This document shows positions 1 through 9,560 of a stretch of DNA of 24,510 nt, piece after piece (position 1 is the stretch's first letter; each line of letters begins with the position of its first letter). Made by a program: the position numbers and the translations under genes. Source of the DNA: CAYWNA01 sp964459305 (GTDB lineage: Bacteria > Planctomycetota > Planctomycetia > Pirellulales > Pirellulaceae); the NCBI GenBank assembly GCA_964459305.1, contig CAYWNA010000196.1:1-24510 (forward strand), given 5' to 3'. The notes under the pieces are model-generated. The model was not told the origin of the DNA. It made no database searches and saw only the letters and a program-made list of their open reading frames with translations.

Positions 1-1113
1 ATGATCATGAGTCTCGCTGGCAGCCAAGTCGCAAACGCCTGGCAAGTGGCGTTGACGGTGGTGCTGGTGGCTGGTGTACTCTTTCTGGTGCTCTCTCTAG
101 CCGGTGTTCGTGAGGCAATCCTTGACGCGTTGAGTCCCAGCGTGCGCAACGGTATCGCCGTGGGAATCGGCATGTTCATCGCGTTCATCGGCCTGAAGAG
201 CGCCGGCGTGATCGTCGATTCGCCCGGTACCCTGGTCCAGTTGAACGAGAACATGCTATCCGCCGACTTGGCCGTGTTCTGGTTCGGGTTCATCGTTACC
301 GTCGTACTGCACGTCTGGAAAGTCCGCGGGAGCATTCTATGGGGAATACTGTCTGCCTTTTTGCTGGCGATCGGATTGAAAGCAACCGGCATCCCGATAG
401 CAATCGAGTGGCCTTCCCGAGTGATAGGATTGCCCAAGATCGAGCAAAGCGCTGCCTTTCAAATGGACTTTTGGTCCATCGTGGTTTACTGGAAACTATG
501 CGTTCCTTTCATCTTCATTTTTCTTTTCATGGACGTGTTCGACACGCTGGGGACCTTGATCGGCGTTTCCGAACAGGCCGGGTTCATGAAGGATGGGCGA
601 CTACCTAGGGCGCGACAAGCGATGACGGCCGATGCTGTGGGGACCGTGGCGGGAGCTTGCCTGGGGACGAGCACGGTCACAAGCTACATCGAAAGTGCGG
701 CGGGTGTCGAGCAAGGCGGTCGAACCGGGTTGACCAGCGTAACGGTGGCCGTGTTTTTTCTGATCGCACTGCTGTTTAGCCCGCTGATCGGGGTGGTCGG
801 CGTTTACGCGCCAGTCACGGCCCCGGCGCTTGTCCTGGTCGGCTGCATGATGGCAGGCAACGTGGCAAAGATCCGCTGGGACGATCGCAGCGAAGCAGTG
901 CCCGCGTTCCTAATCATTATTGGGATCCCTCTGTGCTTCTCCATCGCCGACGGCATAGCACTTGGCTTGATCGCCTACCCGATTGTCAAGCTGTTGGGCG
1001 GCAAGGGCAGAGAGGTGAAGTGGTTCATGTATTTGCTTGCTCCAATCCTGTTGGCCTACTTCATCCTCGTTCGGGCGGACGCCATTTCGCAATTATTTTC
1101 ACTTGCGCCGTGA
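1..1113 (+). CDS. NCS2/AzgA-family purine permease, 5'-truncated by window edge
   Basis: This is an inner-membrane proton symporter of the nucleobase:cation symporter-2 family, AzgA/PbuG branch, which takes up adenine, guanine or hypoxanthine. The family signature is clear: a MDVFDTLGTLIGVSEQAGF stretch (about residues 178-196), then GTSTVTSYIESAAGVEQGGR (about 223-242), with multiple hydrophobic membrane segments on both sides. Family members are about 430-450 residues; here 370 are visible. The first residues already correspond to the third membrane region (NAWQVALTVVLVAGVLFL), so roughly 70-90 N-terminal residues lie left of the window and the ATG at position 1 is internal. The gene converges on the reductase gene, with a 190-bp spacer (1114-1303) in which I see no convincing terminator. 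The exact purine cannot be read from the sequence. Confidence 0.88.
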   Translation: MIMSLAGSQVANAWQVALTVVLVAGVLFLVLSLAGVREAILDALSPSVRNGIAVGIGMFIAFIGLKSAGVIVDSPGTLVQLNENMLSADLAVFWFGFIVTVVLHVWKVRGSILWGILSAFLLAIGLKATGIPIAIEWPSRVIGLPKIEQSAAFQMDFWSIVVYWKLCVPFIFIFLFMDVFDTLGTLIGVSEQAGFMKDGRLPRARQAMTADAVGTVAGACLGTSTVTSYIESAAGVEQGGRTGLTSVTVAVFFLIALLFSPLIGVVGVYAPVTAPALVLVGCMMAGNVAKIRWDDRSEAVPAFLIIIGIPLCFSIADGIALGLIAYPIVKLLGGKGREVKWFMYLLAPILLAYFILVRADAISQLFSLAP

Positions 1114-1303
1114 TTTGCGGCTTTCTTACCAACTTTGTGACTTTCAATGGGCGTATCGCCTGCCCTGAGAGTACTGGCCCATATGCTGTGGCGGTTCCCC
1201 GCTTCGTTTGCCCATGTTCCGGGAGAGCGAAACGGCGCACGATTAGGGGTTCAGCATTGAGAACACGCAGCTCTCTGCCACGAGCACCAGGGCGTAAGAG
1301 TAT

Positions 1304-2890
1304 CTAACCCTGGGCCGTCACCTTGGGAAGAGTGGGGGAATTCTTGCGCGATCCGTTCCCGTTGCCCGCGGAACTGAGTTGCCGGGCGAGTCGTTGCTGC
1401 GATTGGGCCTCACGCGGGAACAGAGCCCCGAATACCCATCCGGCCAAACGTGTCGCGGGGACGCCGTTTTGCATCTCCAGATTGTCCGTCAACTGACGAA
1501 CGGCCTCGCCGCCGGGAATATTGCGCAGGCGTTGCCAACCTTCGGTCGAGATCCGCAATATGGCCGCGGCTCGCAAGGGTAGGCCCCTTTCCACGTCGTC
1601 CACGCGGCTGCCTCGCAACAGCAACTGCCACTGTCCCCCACCCGGCCCCGTAATGTCGAGCCCGACGACCAATGGCATTTCCGTTGTATCTGAACCGGTC
1701 GAACCCATGTCCGCGTGGGTTCGCGCGAAAGTGCTGTCCAATTGATCGCGCACCCAGAAAGGAACCTCGGCCTTTGGCTGACGCCTCTTGCCCCACCGAT
1801 CCTCCTCGCCGTACCTCCAAAATCGATGGAGCATAGGCACGTCGATTCTTGGGCAGGGAAGGTCCGCAGCAAACTTCTGCGTGTTCGTCATGTCGAAGAG
1901 CGGATCGGTCGTTTCATACGACTCGTAGATGGTCCCTCTCTCTCGCATGGCTTCGTCCATGTCACCTGCAGTACCAGCCATATTCGCTTCAGGCCCGCAA
2001 TACTCGACGCCGTACGAATTGAAGTACTTGTAGCCGGCATCAACGATTTCTCTCGGGGTAAGCGGCTCCTGAGGGGCGAGGTGATAGGTGTCGCCGTGGG
2101 CCTCCGGGGTCTCGAGCAGGCGGCAGAGGATGGTGGATAGCCAATCGACCGGCACGATGTTGCGCTTCTCGTCACCCGTCATGTTCAACCGCACTGGCGT
2201 GTACCGACGACCGTCAGGCCCAGGCTGTTGGTTCAATACCAGCACGTTTATCAATCTCAAGTACGTGTACAGCCCGTGGTACGTGTTCGTGTATCCGGTT
2301 TTCGTGTCACCCGCGATAACGACAGGCCGATAGACCGTAAGCTGTTCGAGGAAATCGGCCTCACGGACCATTTTCTCTGCAAGAAGCTTGCTGTGCTCGT
2401 AGTCGTTGCGGAAGTCTTGGCCGCAGTCGAGTTCGTCCTCAAGAATCACGCCCGGGCGTGTTCCGCAAACGTACGCCGTAGACACGTAGTGCAGGTCGAG
2501 AATCCCCAGCTCTCGGCAAGCGTCCAACGTGTTTCGCGTGCCACCCACGTTCGTCCGCCACGGATCATCATCTCGGTCTTTTCCGTGGAACGTCAAGACG
2601 GCGGCATTGTGAATGATCCGGTCACAGTTCTCGGCGACCCACTCGCGATCCGAGGGTTTCAGACCCAGGCCCGGTTGATTGACATCCCCCTCTAGACATA
2701 CGGGTCGAGGGAGTAGCTGGCCGGATTGCCGCTCCCACATCTGGAGAATCGACTCGACCCTTTCTTCCGCTGTTTCGGTCTTGGTCGATCGGACGAGAAC
2801 GGCAAGTCGATGGCCACGGCTCAGCAAATCCCGAATCAGATAGCGGCCAACCAGACCGGTGGCACCTGTCAGCAAGGTGTAATGCGACAC
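1304..2890 (-). CDS. Extended SDR / thioester-reductase-like NAD(P)-dependent oxidoreductase with C-terminal SCP2-like domain
   Basis: 528 residues. The N-terminal Rossmann fold has TGATGLVG (8-15), a Ser at 137 in YVSTAYVCG and the catalytic pair Tyr164/Lys168 in NDYEHSK, the extended-SDR layout seen in thioester reductases, fatty-acyl reductases and 3-beta-HSD-like enzymes. The SDR part ends near residue 380. Residues ~405-495 (GLDITGPGGGQWQLLLRG onward) have the strand/helix pattern of an SCP2 sterol-carrier fold; this second assignment is my inference from pattern. A low-complexity tail follows. The start is GTG at 2890, supported by AGGGG eight bases upstream. It lies 239 bp downstream of the RND transporter on the same strand, so the two could act on the same hydrophobic compound. 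The spacer 2891-3129 holds a weak 7-bp inverted repeat (2991-2997/3019-3025) without a T-run and nothing else I can name. The substrate is unknown. Confidence 0.75.
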   Translation of the reverse strand: MSHYTLLTGATGLVGRYLIRDLLSRGHRLAVLVRSTKTETAEERVESILQMWERQSGQLLPRPVCLEGDVNQPGLGLKPSDREWVAENCDRIIHNAAVLTFHGKDRDDDPWRTNVGGTRNTLDACRELGILDLHYVSTAYVCGTRPGVILEDELDCGQDFRNDYEHSKLLAEKMVREADFLEQLTVYRPVVIAGDTKTGYTNTYHGLYTYLRLINVLVLNQQPGPDGRRYTPVRLNMTGDEKRNIVPVDWLSTILCRLLETPEAHGDTYHLAPQEPLTPREIVDAGYKYFNSYGVEYCGPEANMAGTAGDMDEAMRERGTIYESYETTDPLFDMTNTQKFAADLPCPRIDVPMLHRFWRYGEEDRWGKRRQPKAEVPFWVRDQLDSTFARTHADMGSTGSDTTEMPLVVGLDITGPGGGQWQLLLRGSRVDDVERGLPLRAAAILRISTEGWQRLRNIPGGEAVRQLTDNLEMQNGVPATRLAGWVFGALFPREAQSQQRLARQLSSAGNGNGSRKNSPTLPKVTAQG

Positions 2891-3129
2891 TGGGAAAACC
2901 CCTAATCAATCATTGCAGTTCTAAGCGATGGTCATCCAGTGACGCGGGGCTCCGTAAAGAAACCATAATACTGCGCTTATCTGGTCCAGGCAATAGGGCG
3001 GCTAGGAAGTTTGGGTGGCCTATTGGCTCCGTTGAGACGCCTTTAGGCACCGATGCGCCCTTCCCGTGGCGGCGTGCGGCCTGCGAGCGGCAATATCCTG
3101 CCCTCCGGAATGATTATCGCACCCCATAT

Positions 3130-5592
3130 CTAGCTACCCTCAAGATTCGAAGGCTGCAGCTCTTTTCGTCTGGCTCCCAGAAGGCGCCCAGCGGGAGAAG
3201 CCAAAACCGCGGACAAAAGCACCAGATTGCCCACCAGGGCGGCGAACAGAAGCACGGACATCAGGCATGCGAATCGTGCCACCGGCACAAAGGGGCTGAG
3301 CCCGAAAACCAACATACCCAAGCCACAAATCACCGAGGTTGCGAGCATCGCCGTGGCACACTGTTGGTATGCGTACCGGATGGCATCAATCGTGGGCATT
3401 CCCTGATGGAGGCCCCTCCGAAGCCACGTGAGGAAATGGGACGCATCATCGACGGCGATGCCCAGGGCCACACTGGCGCTCATCATCGTGCCAATATCCA
3501 CGGCCACATCCATCCAACCCATGACGCCGAAAGCCAAGAGAGCGGGAAATACGTTAGGAATCATCGAAATCAGGCCCACAGTGAAACTCCGCGTCAACAC
3601 CACCATGGCTAAGGCGATCAGCACGAAAGCATTCAGAAAGCTGTCTTTCAAATCGACGAGCAACTGCTTCTGAGCCATGGCTACCAAGAAGACGCCTCCG
3701 CTCACCTCGGCAGTGACTTTCAGATTCTGTGCCGCTTCGTCATTGGCGAGGAAACCATTTAGGTCTTTCTCAAACTCGTCGAGGAAAGAAGCCAACTCCA
3801 GGCCACTCAGTGCCCCGACGCGTCCGCTGAGCCTCCACAGTTCTGCGTCGTCGTCGTCGGATAGATATCGACAATCTACCAGTTTCTGTCGATTGTCCAG
3901 TATCCGCTTAACGATCACGCCACGTCGTGCAGTCGCCCGAATGCTGCGGCCTGAGGGAATCTTCGGAATTGGAATCGGAGCAAATGTAGTCCCAGCGAGG
4001 GTCGCACCGACAGCCGGGATTTCGCTGATGTGCTTCCTTGTTCGCTCCACCAAGTGCGCTCGCTCACGAAACCGCCTCGCATACTCATACGACTCGGCGC
4101 CGCTCGATTGCCTGCGTTCGGACGCCTCGTCAAGACCCTCCGAATTGGGTTCAGGAAACCGCAGTACCACCGCAACTGGAATCAACGGGCCGACGTTCGA
4201 TTCCAGCCAGCCGTAGTCTCGAATGATTTTGGAACGTGCCGAAAACAGATCCGTTAAACTGACTGACGTACGAATCCGTGAGACACCGTACCCGAGCACC
4301 GGCACAATCATTGCCAACAACAGAAGGATGACACACCAGTGACCGGTGGCAAGTCGGAACAACGGCAGCCACCACATGGATCGCCGCACGTCCCTTTCAT
4401 CAGTGACGGCGGTGTTCGCTTCCGGGTCGCCATCGACCGCTTTCGATTCGTCGGTGTCCGGCTCCGAGTCGTCAGCGACCAGCTCCGGATCGCTGGCGTC
4501 CGCACCGGATCTTCTCCTTCGGCCCGACATCAGGCACTGGATCGAAGACGGCCAGAGAGCGAACAGCAGGACCAAGGCAACGAGCACACCTACCGCCGCG
4601 AAGATGCCGAACCTCTTGACCGGAACTACCGTGCTGATCATCAGCGATCCTACGCCGAATGCCGTTGTGACAGCGGCGGCCGTACACGGCGCCCATCCCA
4701 AGCGGAACGCCCTGGAAGTAGCTTGCGCGGCACCCACGTCGTTGACAGCATCCCGGTAGTAGCCAGTCATATGGACCGCCGACGAAACCGCGAGAACGAA
4801 AATCAGCGCGGGCATCGTCCCCAAGACTGCATCCATGTGGCTCCCGGAGAAACTCACTGCCGACAAGCTGGCGCTCCAGGCGAACACGGCGTAAAAGAAC
4901 AGCGCGAAGACGAAGCGGACCTTGCGCAGACAGTACCACGCAATAGCGAGGCTGCAGAGCACCGACGTAGCCCCCAGAGGCATGAGCGATTCTCTGCTGA
5001 CGAGATCGATCACGACACTGTCAAAAGCGGGGCCACCCAATCGCAGTTCCCCCCGGTTCAGCCCGGTCGAACGGGCGATGTCATACACGGCCTCGATCGC
5101 GGCGTGCCGGTTCTGCCAGCCCGCACTGGTGAAGAAAGCCACCACGCATGTGGGCGGGTCGTCCGTACCGTCAGAACCAACAAGCCAGCCTTGCATCCTC
5201 GCAATTGCTGTCTCGCGAGGGAAGCTGAGCGGTGACGCCATCAGTTGTTTCAGCGTGTCCCGACCTGTGAATATGTTTTGGAAGAACGGCTCCCGCGGCG
5301 CGCCATCCGTGGAGATCCCGGCGCCAAGCAATCCCTCGCGGAACTGGTCCAAGCGATCGTCGTTCACGGTGCAACCAGTCCAACTGACGACCAGAATCGC
5401 GTCGCTGCCAAAATGCCGCGCAAACCGATGGACCTTTTCCGTCTCCGGGAAATCGTCGGGCAACCAGTCGGCCACATCGTTCGTTAGCGAGTCGAACGCG
5501 GTTTTAGCGCCGTACAACATCACGGGCAACGAAACGAGTGCCACGAGACAAATCGGCAGGCCAAAGCGATGGAAGAAGGTTGATTGCCTCAT
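3130..5592 (-). CDS. RND/MMPL-family transporter
   Basis: 820 residues with the two-fold RND layout. TM1 is at ~12-30, followed by a periplasmic loop (~31-200) and a block of membrane helices (~203-350). Next is a highly acidic cytoplasmic linker (~365-400, rich in Asp/Glu), TM7 at ~419-437, a second large periplasmic loop (~438-640) and a final membrane block (~650-800). The MMPL/HpnN-type signature GIAVDDASHFLTW lies at ~711-723 in the last block, with the Asp pair that usually serves proton relay. Such pumps export lipids or other hydrophobic molecules (hopanoid-associated HpnN and mycobacterial MmpL are relatives). ATG start at 5592; the upstream Shine-Dalgarno is weak. It is the third gene of a minus-strand run, with 250 bp (5593-5842) of spacer before it in which I recognise no feature. 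Substrate not determinable. Confidence 0.85.
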   Translation of the reverse strand: MRQSTFFHRFGLPICLVALVSLPVMLYGAKTAFDSLTNDVADWLPDDFPETEKVHRFARHFGSDAILVVSWTGCTVNDDRLDQFREGLLGAGISTDGAPREPFFQNIFTGRDTLKQLMASPLSFPRETAIARMQGWLVGSDGTDDPPTCVVAFFTSAGWQNRHAAIEAVYDIARSTGLNRGELRLGGPAFDSVVIDLVSRESLMPLGATSVLCSLAIAWYCLRKVRFVFALFFYAVFAWSASLSAVSFSGSHMDAVLGTMPALIFVLAVSSAVHMTGYYRDAVNDVGAAQATSRAFRLGWAPCTAAAVTTAFGVGSLMISTVVPVKRFGIFAAVGVLVALVLLFALWPSSIQCLMSGRRRRSGADASDPELVADDSEPDTDESKAVDGDPEANTAVTDERDVRRSMWWLPLFRLATGHWCVILLLLAMIVPVLGYGVSRIRTSVSLTDLFSARSKIIRDYGWLESNVGPLIPVAVVLRFPEPNSEGLDEASERRQSSGAESYEYARRFRERAHLVERTRKHISEIPAVGATLAGTTFAPIPIPKIPSGRSIRATARRGVIVKRILDNRQKLVDCRYLSDDDDAELWRLSGRVGALSGLELASFLDEFEKDLNGFLANDEAAQNLKVTAEVSGGVFLVAMAQKQLLVDLKDSFLNAFVLIALAMVVLTRSFTVGLISMIPNVFPALLAFGVMGWMDVAVDIGTMMSASVALGIAVDDASHFLTWLRRGLHQGMPTIDAIRYAYQQCATAMLATSVICGLGMLVFGLSPFVPVARFACLMSVLLFAALVGNLVLLSAVLASPAGRLLGARRKELQPSNLEGS

Positions 5593-5842
5593 GCGGTGGC
5601 CATCGTTGCTTGTGGATCATCCGTGGAAGAAAGCGAACGGCCGGAAAAGAACTCGCCCGGCAGAAGCTGGAACCTACAACGCTCGGTTCCCAAGACGGAG
5701 CCGCCGATCAAGGCGAAAAAGCCCGATCTTCCATTGGCAACCACGGATCTCGGCCGATTCTACAGTTTTCACCCATCTGCGCATAGGGTTCATTTTTCTC
5801 ACAAGTTTGAGTCATGGTCCGCCGGCGCATACCTCTGTCCTC

Positions 5843-6994
5843 TCAGTCATCGTCTGTGGTTTGCACCTGCCGCGGCTGGTAGGTGTCCTCACCCGCTGAC
5901 CGTAACTTTGCCAGAAGGTTTGTCAACACCAAACGATTGTCTGCCATGATGTAATCGACGGTCCCGCCCATTCGGTAGAAACTCTTGCAAAAACGGAGAT
6001 AGTAAGCCGGGTGGTCTTTCGGCGGTTCACCTCGCGCCCAATCCCAATCACCGCCGTCTTGGATATCGACAACAGAAATGTAATGGTCGGTGATCAAGGG
6101 CATACCCTCGCGCCGGCGAACGTTGTTGGCGGCACTGAACGCCTTCTCAAATACCTGTGGGCTCATAATGGCCGAGCCCAGCGAGATGTAGACGCCGCCC
6201 GTCAGATTCTCGACGTACCGGGCAAAGATGCGGGCATCGATTCCAGCGCCCCGGCCGATCGCACCGCCATGGAACATCGGGTGATTCGTGTAGATGTCGT
6301 ATCCGATTCCGGGATGAACGGTCAGCGGAACACCGAGCCGATGTGCCGCCGCCACAACGGAGAACTCCTTGTACGGATGTTGCATCCGGAACCGACCACC
6401 AGCAAGCTCGAACCGCTGCATCGTCTGCAGCAAGTCTGCTCTGGCTGCTGTGAGTGGATGGGCGGGTTCGTCGCGTATCCATCGCGTCAGCTCATCCACG
6501 TCCGGCAATGTCCACCCGTCGTCGTTGATGAATCGTCCGAGCGACTCACCCAGGCCGAGCCCATCCGCATTTCCGGCGATGGCGGCCAAGTTGATCGCTT
6601 GCCCGGTCTCGTCCCACGTACCGAATCGGCCCACGGCAGCGCCCTCACGCACCGATTCACTGGAAACGCCTTGGAATGCGAATTCCCAATCGTGAATCAC
6701 ACCCGCACCGTGTGTGGCCAGATGCGTGATCCAACCATTCCCGATCAGGGCGTTGATCACCGGCGCCAGGCAGTTCTTGACCGCATGGCCCCCGTAGGCC
6801 ATCATCACCGCCGCACCTCGCTGACGCGCGGCCACAATCCGTTCCGCCAATCGACTGATACCGTCAGCGGACGATCCGGGATCGGTTGGGGTGGTATCCG
6901 GGTAAACCGCCTCATGGCGGATGTCAGTGAAGCTCTCCCGCTGAGCCAGCGGCAAGACCTCGATTCGGTTCCCATCCAGTTGTTCGTAGGGCAT
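5843..6994 (-). CDS. Deoxyhypusine-synthase-like protein (DHS/NAD-binding fold), function unknown
   Basis: 383 residues, soluble, no signal peptide. Several stretches recall the DHS-like NAD-binding fold: MMAYGGHAVKNCLAPVINAL (65-84), an ATHGAGVIHDWEFAFQG block (93-109) where deoxyhypusine synthases have their TaGGieeD motif, and a glycine-rich HGGAIGRGAGIDARIFARYV stretch in the C-terminal half. In eukaryotes and archaea this fold makes deoxyhypusine from spermidine; bacterial relatives act on other polyamines (homospermidine-type chemistry) or are uncharacterised. I did not identify the active-site lysine with certainty, so the catalytic role is open. It starts 76 bp downstream of the GH99-like gene (spacer 6995-7070) and shares its strand, which permits one transcript. 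The ATG at 6994 has no strong Shine-Dalgarno. Confidence 0.5.
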   Translation of the reverse strand: MPYEQLDGNRIEVLPLAQRESFTDIRHEAVYPDTTPTDPGSSADGISRLAERIVAARQRGAAVMMAYGGHAVKNCLAPVINALIGNGWITHLATHGAGVIHDWEFAFQGVSSESVREGAAVGRFGTWDETGQAINLAAIAGNADGLGLGESLGRFINDDGWTLPDVDELTRWIRDEPAHPLTAARADLLQTMQRFELAGGRFRMQHPYKEFSVVAAAHRLGVPLTVHPGIGYDIYTNHPMFHGGAIGRGAGIDARIFARYVENLTGGVYISLGSAIMSPQVFEKAFSAANNVRRREGMPLITDHYISVVDIQDGGDWDWARGEPPKDHPAYYLRFCKSFYRMGGTVDYIMADNRLVLTNLLAKLRSAGEDTYQPRQVQTTDDD

Positions 6995-7070
6995 GGTTCT
7001 ATACGGTCACTTACTTGGGAGAAACAAATTACAGATTTTCACACCATCGTACCTTGTCATCAACGGGTGA

Positions 7071-9488
7071 TTATTTGCCTCGTACCAGTTCCACTACCTC
7101 GCCGGGCTTGAGTGTGATCGTTGGGGGCGTCGAGCCGGGATCGGGGAACGGGATGGTGGATCGGCTGCCTTGAATGACCTGAAGCGACAGGGAGCGGGAA
7201 CTAGTTGGCAGCGTGAATGGTAGCGCGTGATCCAATTCGGGCGGTGCTACCAGTCGGATGCGGTCGATCGGCAGTTCTTCTTCCTGAATGACAGTCCATT
7301 GCTCGTCGGTCGGGGATGCCATGCCGTCCTTGCGGACGCCGTGAGAATACGATCGAAACATCACACCTCGATCGAGCGCCGTGCCCAGCAACTCCGGCAT
7401 GAAAGCCTTCCAACAGCCCTCTGTAGGCGAGTAGGTGTTAAGGTAATAGCAGTTGTCGCGACGTAGGACGACTGGCAGTTTGCCACCGTTGAACTCCGAT
7501 TCATGCAAGACGCGAACACCCTCCCGCGGTTCGATGTGCCGTGTTGCTTCGTCGATCGAGCCGATCAGCACGTCGCTCGAAATCGCCGTGAGGCTCATGC
7601 GCCCAATCGTTCGCCCGTCTTCCGCGGTCGTGGAGAAACCGAACCGCGACGCAGCATCCGGTGCGACTGCGAAGCTGGCGCCGACCGTCCAATCGGCAAC
7701 ACTTTCGAATTCCTGCTCCCATGCGACGTTGCCTTGACCGTCGATCATCCGAAGGTAGTCGATGTCCAATGTGAAATCCCCATTCTGTTCGAGATCGTCC
7801 AGAATGACCTCAATGCGCGTGAGCCGAGCGATCGCTTGGCCCGCGCCGCGGTTGGCGATCTTTGCGACGTCGACTCGCTGGTCCATCCACTTGCCTTGAG
7901 TCTGTCGATCGTCGGTGGGACCGGACTCGTACCAAGCCGGGACTTCTTGCCCAGCCTCGTTCAAGCCGTAGTAGCGAATGTGAAGAAGTGTGCCGGGCGT
8001 ATTGCGGCATCGATAGTCAAGAATTGAAAACCGCGAGAGATCCACGTCGGTCCTGTGAGTGGCGACAACGTATTCGTTAATCGGTCCGAGATCCGGGCGC
8101 TTGAGCCGCTGACGCGCCTGTGAAGTGAACAACCGCGTCATGGGGCTTTCCGCGTCGACGTCGGGGCTCACGTAGACGACCCGTTGCCCGCAATTGGCCA
8201 GCGTTTCTTCCTCGTCCACGTTTTTCGCTGCGTTGAGGCTGAAGATCATTTCGTAATCCGAGACGTCAACGTCGCTGCCCGGCAGAACGACCTCGGCTTG
8301 CGGGACAAAGCTGCGCAGGCGCGTGAGCAGACTCATTTCACGCCGCAGCATCGCAGCCCTGGCGGGCGGGGCCTTGTGCAGGGCAGTGAGGAAATCATCG
8401 ACGACGATGAGCGCGGGCGGCAGGTCTGCTTTGGTTTGAGTCTTGACGGCCTTCACCATGGCCGATGCGAGTTCATAACGCCATTTGCCCCAGTGCGCGT
8501 CTGGCAGCAGATGTTCGCCTTCGTACAGCTCATTCCATCCGTAGTTGAACACCAGGTCCGGATTGGTGTGCTTGGCCAGCCACAATGCCTCCTGCAGGTA
8601 GCGAATGTCGTTGCGGATCCACCGCCGCGCTCGGGAGCCTTTTCGCGCAAACGAAACGCCGAGGTCATCGTAGTGAACGACGAAAGTAACGCAGTGCGCA
8701 TTGGCTTGCGTCTGGCCGGTGGCTTCGTTGAAGATGTAGCTCTGGATTTGCGGGAAGTGCTGAAAGCCGTACATTTGCTGAGGCGTATTGGTGTTCGTCC
8801 AGTGAAACACGACTCGCTCGCCCAGCCCATCCTCGATGCCGCTGATGATGGATCGGTAGAACCGGTCCCACCGATTCGGATCTGTGACCGACTGATCGAA
8901 CGCGTAGCCGTAGACGACGATCGGCAGTTTCCCGTTTCTGTCGTGCAGCCACAGCGATTTGGGCACACTACGGTAGAAGCTCAGCACGTCCTGCACCGCC
9001 CTGTTCGCGAACTCGTCCGTGGGTGTGATGAACGACGTTTGAGCGGCGAAGCGGATCTGCATGTCGTAGAACATGGCCAGCTGTAGCTTGACCTTCTTCG
9101 CGGCTTCGATGAACTGTGGCTTGGGATTGTTGTTGTGCCATTCATAGTGGACACCGTCGAATCCCGCTTCGAGGATCTTGCGGAACTGGACGTCGTAGTA
9201 GTGTACGCTGTTGCCGATCTCCTCCGGTGTGATGCCCAATGCTTGCCAATCGACGCGATATGTCCAGAGGCGCTGTTGATGTTCCAAGGGTCGCTGATCG
9301 TTGACGACATACCAATCGAAGAAGTGGGTCGTACACAGCGGCGGATCGGTCGAGATCGTACGATCGACCTCGGAGGGCTCATCGGACGCGGCGCTCGAGA
9401 TGTCAAAGGGGCTCCAAAAGGAGAGAAACCAAAGGAGTCCGATCCAAAACCACGCAACCGGCTGCTGATTGCCAATTTTCGTCTGCAT
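7071..9488 (-). CDS. Secreted GH99/WbsX-like (DUF5010-like) protein, probable glycoside hydrolase
   Basis: 805 residues. A hydrophobic N-terminal segment (~11-28) followed by Ala/Ser suggests Sec export. The region ~50-350 looks like a (beta/alpha)8 barrel: AGFDGVHYEWHNNNPKP (108-124), MFYDMQIRF (139-147), and the diagnostic YGWNELYEGEHLLPD (316-330). The last closely resembles the WNEwaEG...lePd strand of GH99/GH71-like and WbsX-type proteins, where the Asn-Glu pair lies in the active site. Residues ~480-610 have a beta-rich, carbohydrate-binding-module-like composition. The C-terminus is a short beta domain. The substrate would be a mannan-like or host/algal glycan, but that is inference. 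ATG at 9488 with GGAGAG five bases upstream. It is the first gene of the minus-strand run and is divergent from the Gfo/Idh/MocA gene, with 187 bp between the starts. Confidence 0.65.
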   Translation of the reverse strand: MQTKIGNQQPVAWFWIGLLWFLSFWSPFDISSAASDEPSEVDRTISTDPPLCTTHFFDWYVVNDQRPLEHQQRLWTYRVDWQALGITPEEIGNSVHYYDVQFRKILEAGFDGVHYEWHNNNPKPQFIEAAKKVKLQLAMFYDMQIRFAAQTSFITPTDEFANRAVQDVLSFYRSVPKSLWLHDRNGKLPIVVYGYAFDQSVTDPNRWDRFYRSIISGIEDGLGERVVFHWTNTNTPQQMYGFQHFPQIQSYIFNEATGQTQANAHCVTFVVHYDDLGVSFARKGSRARRWIRNDIRYLQEALWLAKHTNPDLVFNYGWNELYEGEHLLPDAHWGKWRYELASAMVKAVKTQTKADLPPALIVVDDFLTALHKAPPARAAMLRREMSLLTRLRSFVPQAEVVLPGSDVDVSDYEMIFSLNAAKNVDEEETLANCGQRVVYVSPDVDAESPMTRLFTSQARQRLKRPDLGPINEYVVATHRTDVDLSRFSILDYRCRNTPGTLLHIRYYGLNEAGQEVPAWYESGPTDDRQTQGKWMDQRVDVAKIANRGAGQAIARLTRIEVILDDLEQNGDFTLDIDYLRMIDGQGNVAWEQEFESVADWTVGASFAVAPDAASRFGFSTTAEDGRTIGRMSLTAISSDVLIGSIDEATRHIEPREGVRVLHESEFNGGKLPVVLRRDNCYYLNTYSPTEGCWKAFMPELLGTALDRGVMFRSYSHGVRKDGMASPTDEQWTVIQEEELPIDRIRLVAPPELDHALPFTLPTSSRSLSLQVIQGSRSTIPFPDPGSTPPTITLKPGEVVELVRGK

Positions 9489-9560
9489 ACCTGCTCTCCA
9501 TACAATGGGCGTTTGGGGACTCCATTATAGAGAACCGCGGCACTCAGCAAGCGGTCATGA

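Noticed and set aside
2991..3025. Weak 7-bp inverted repeat (CAATAGG/CCTATTG) downstream of the RND transporter gene as a terminator
   Set aside because: Short stem, long loop and no T-run on either strand.
4339..5235. A 298-codon plus-strand open frame antisense to the RND transporter
   Set aside because: Composition is low-complexity Arg/His/Asp-rich, as expected from the complement of a GC-rich membrane-protein gene; no family resemblance, and the minus-strand gene has clear RND motifs.
8184..9086. A 300-codon plus-strand open frame antisense to the GH99-like gene
   Set aside because: No recognisable domain, no Shine-Dalgarno of note, and the opposite strand carries a coherent barrel protein.
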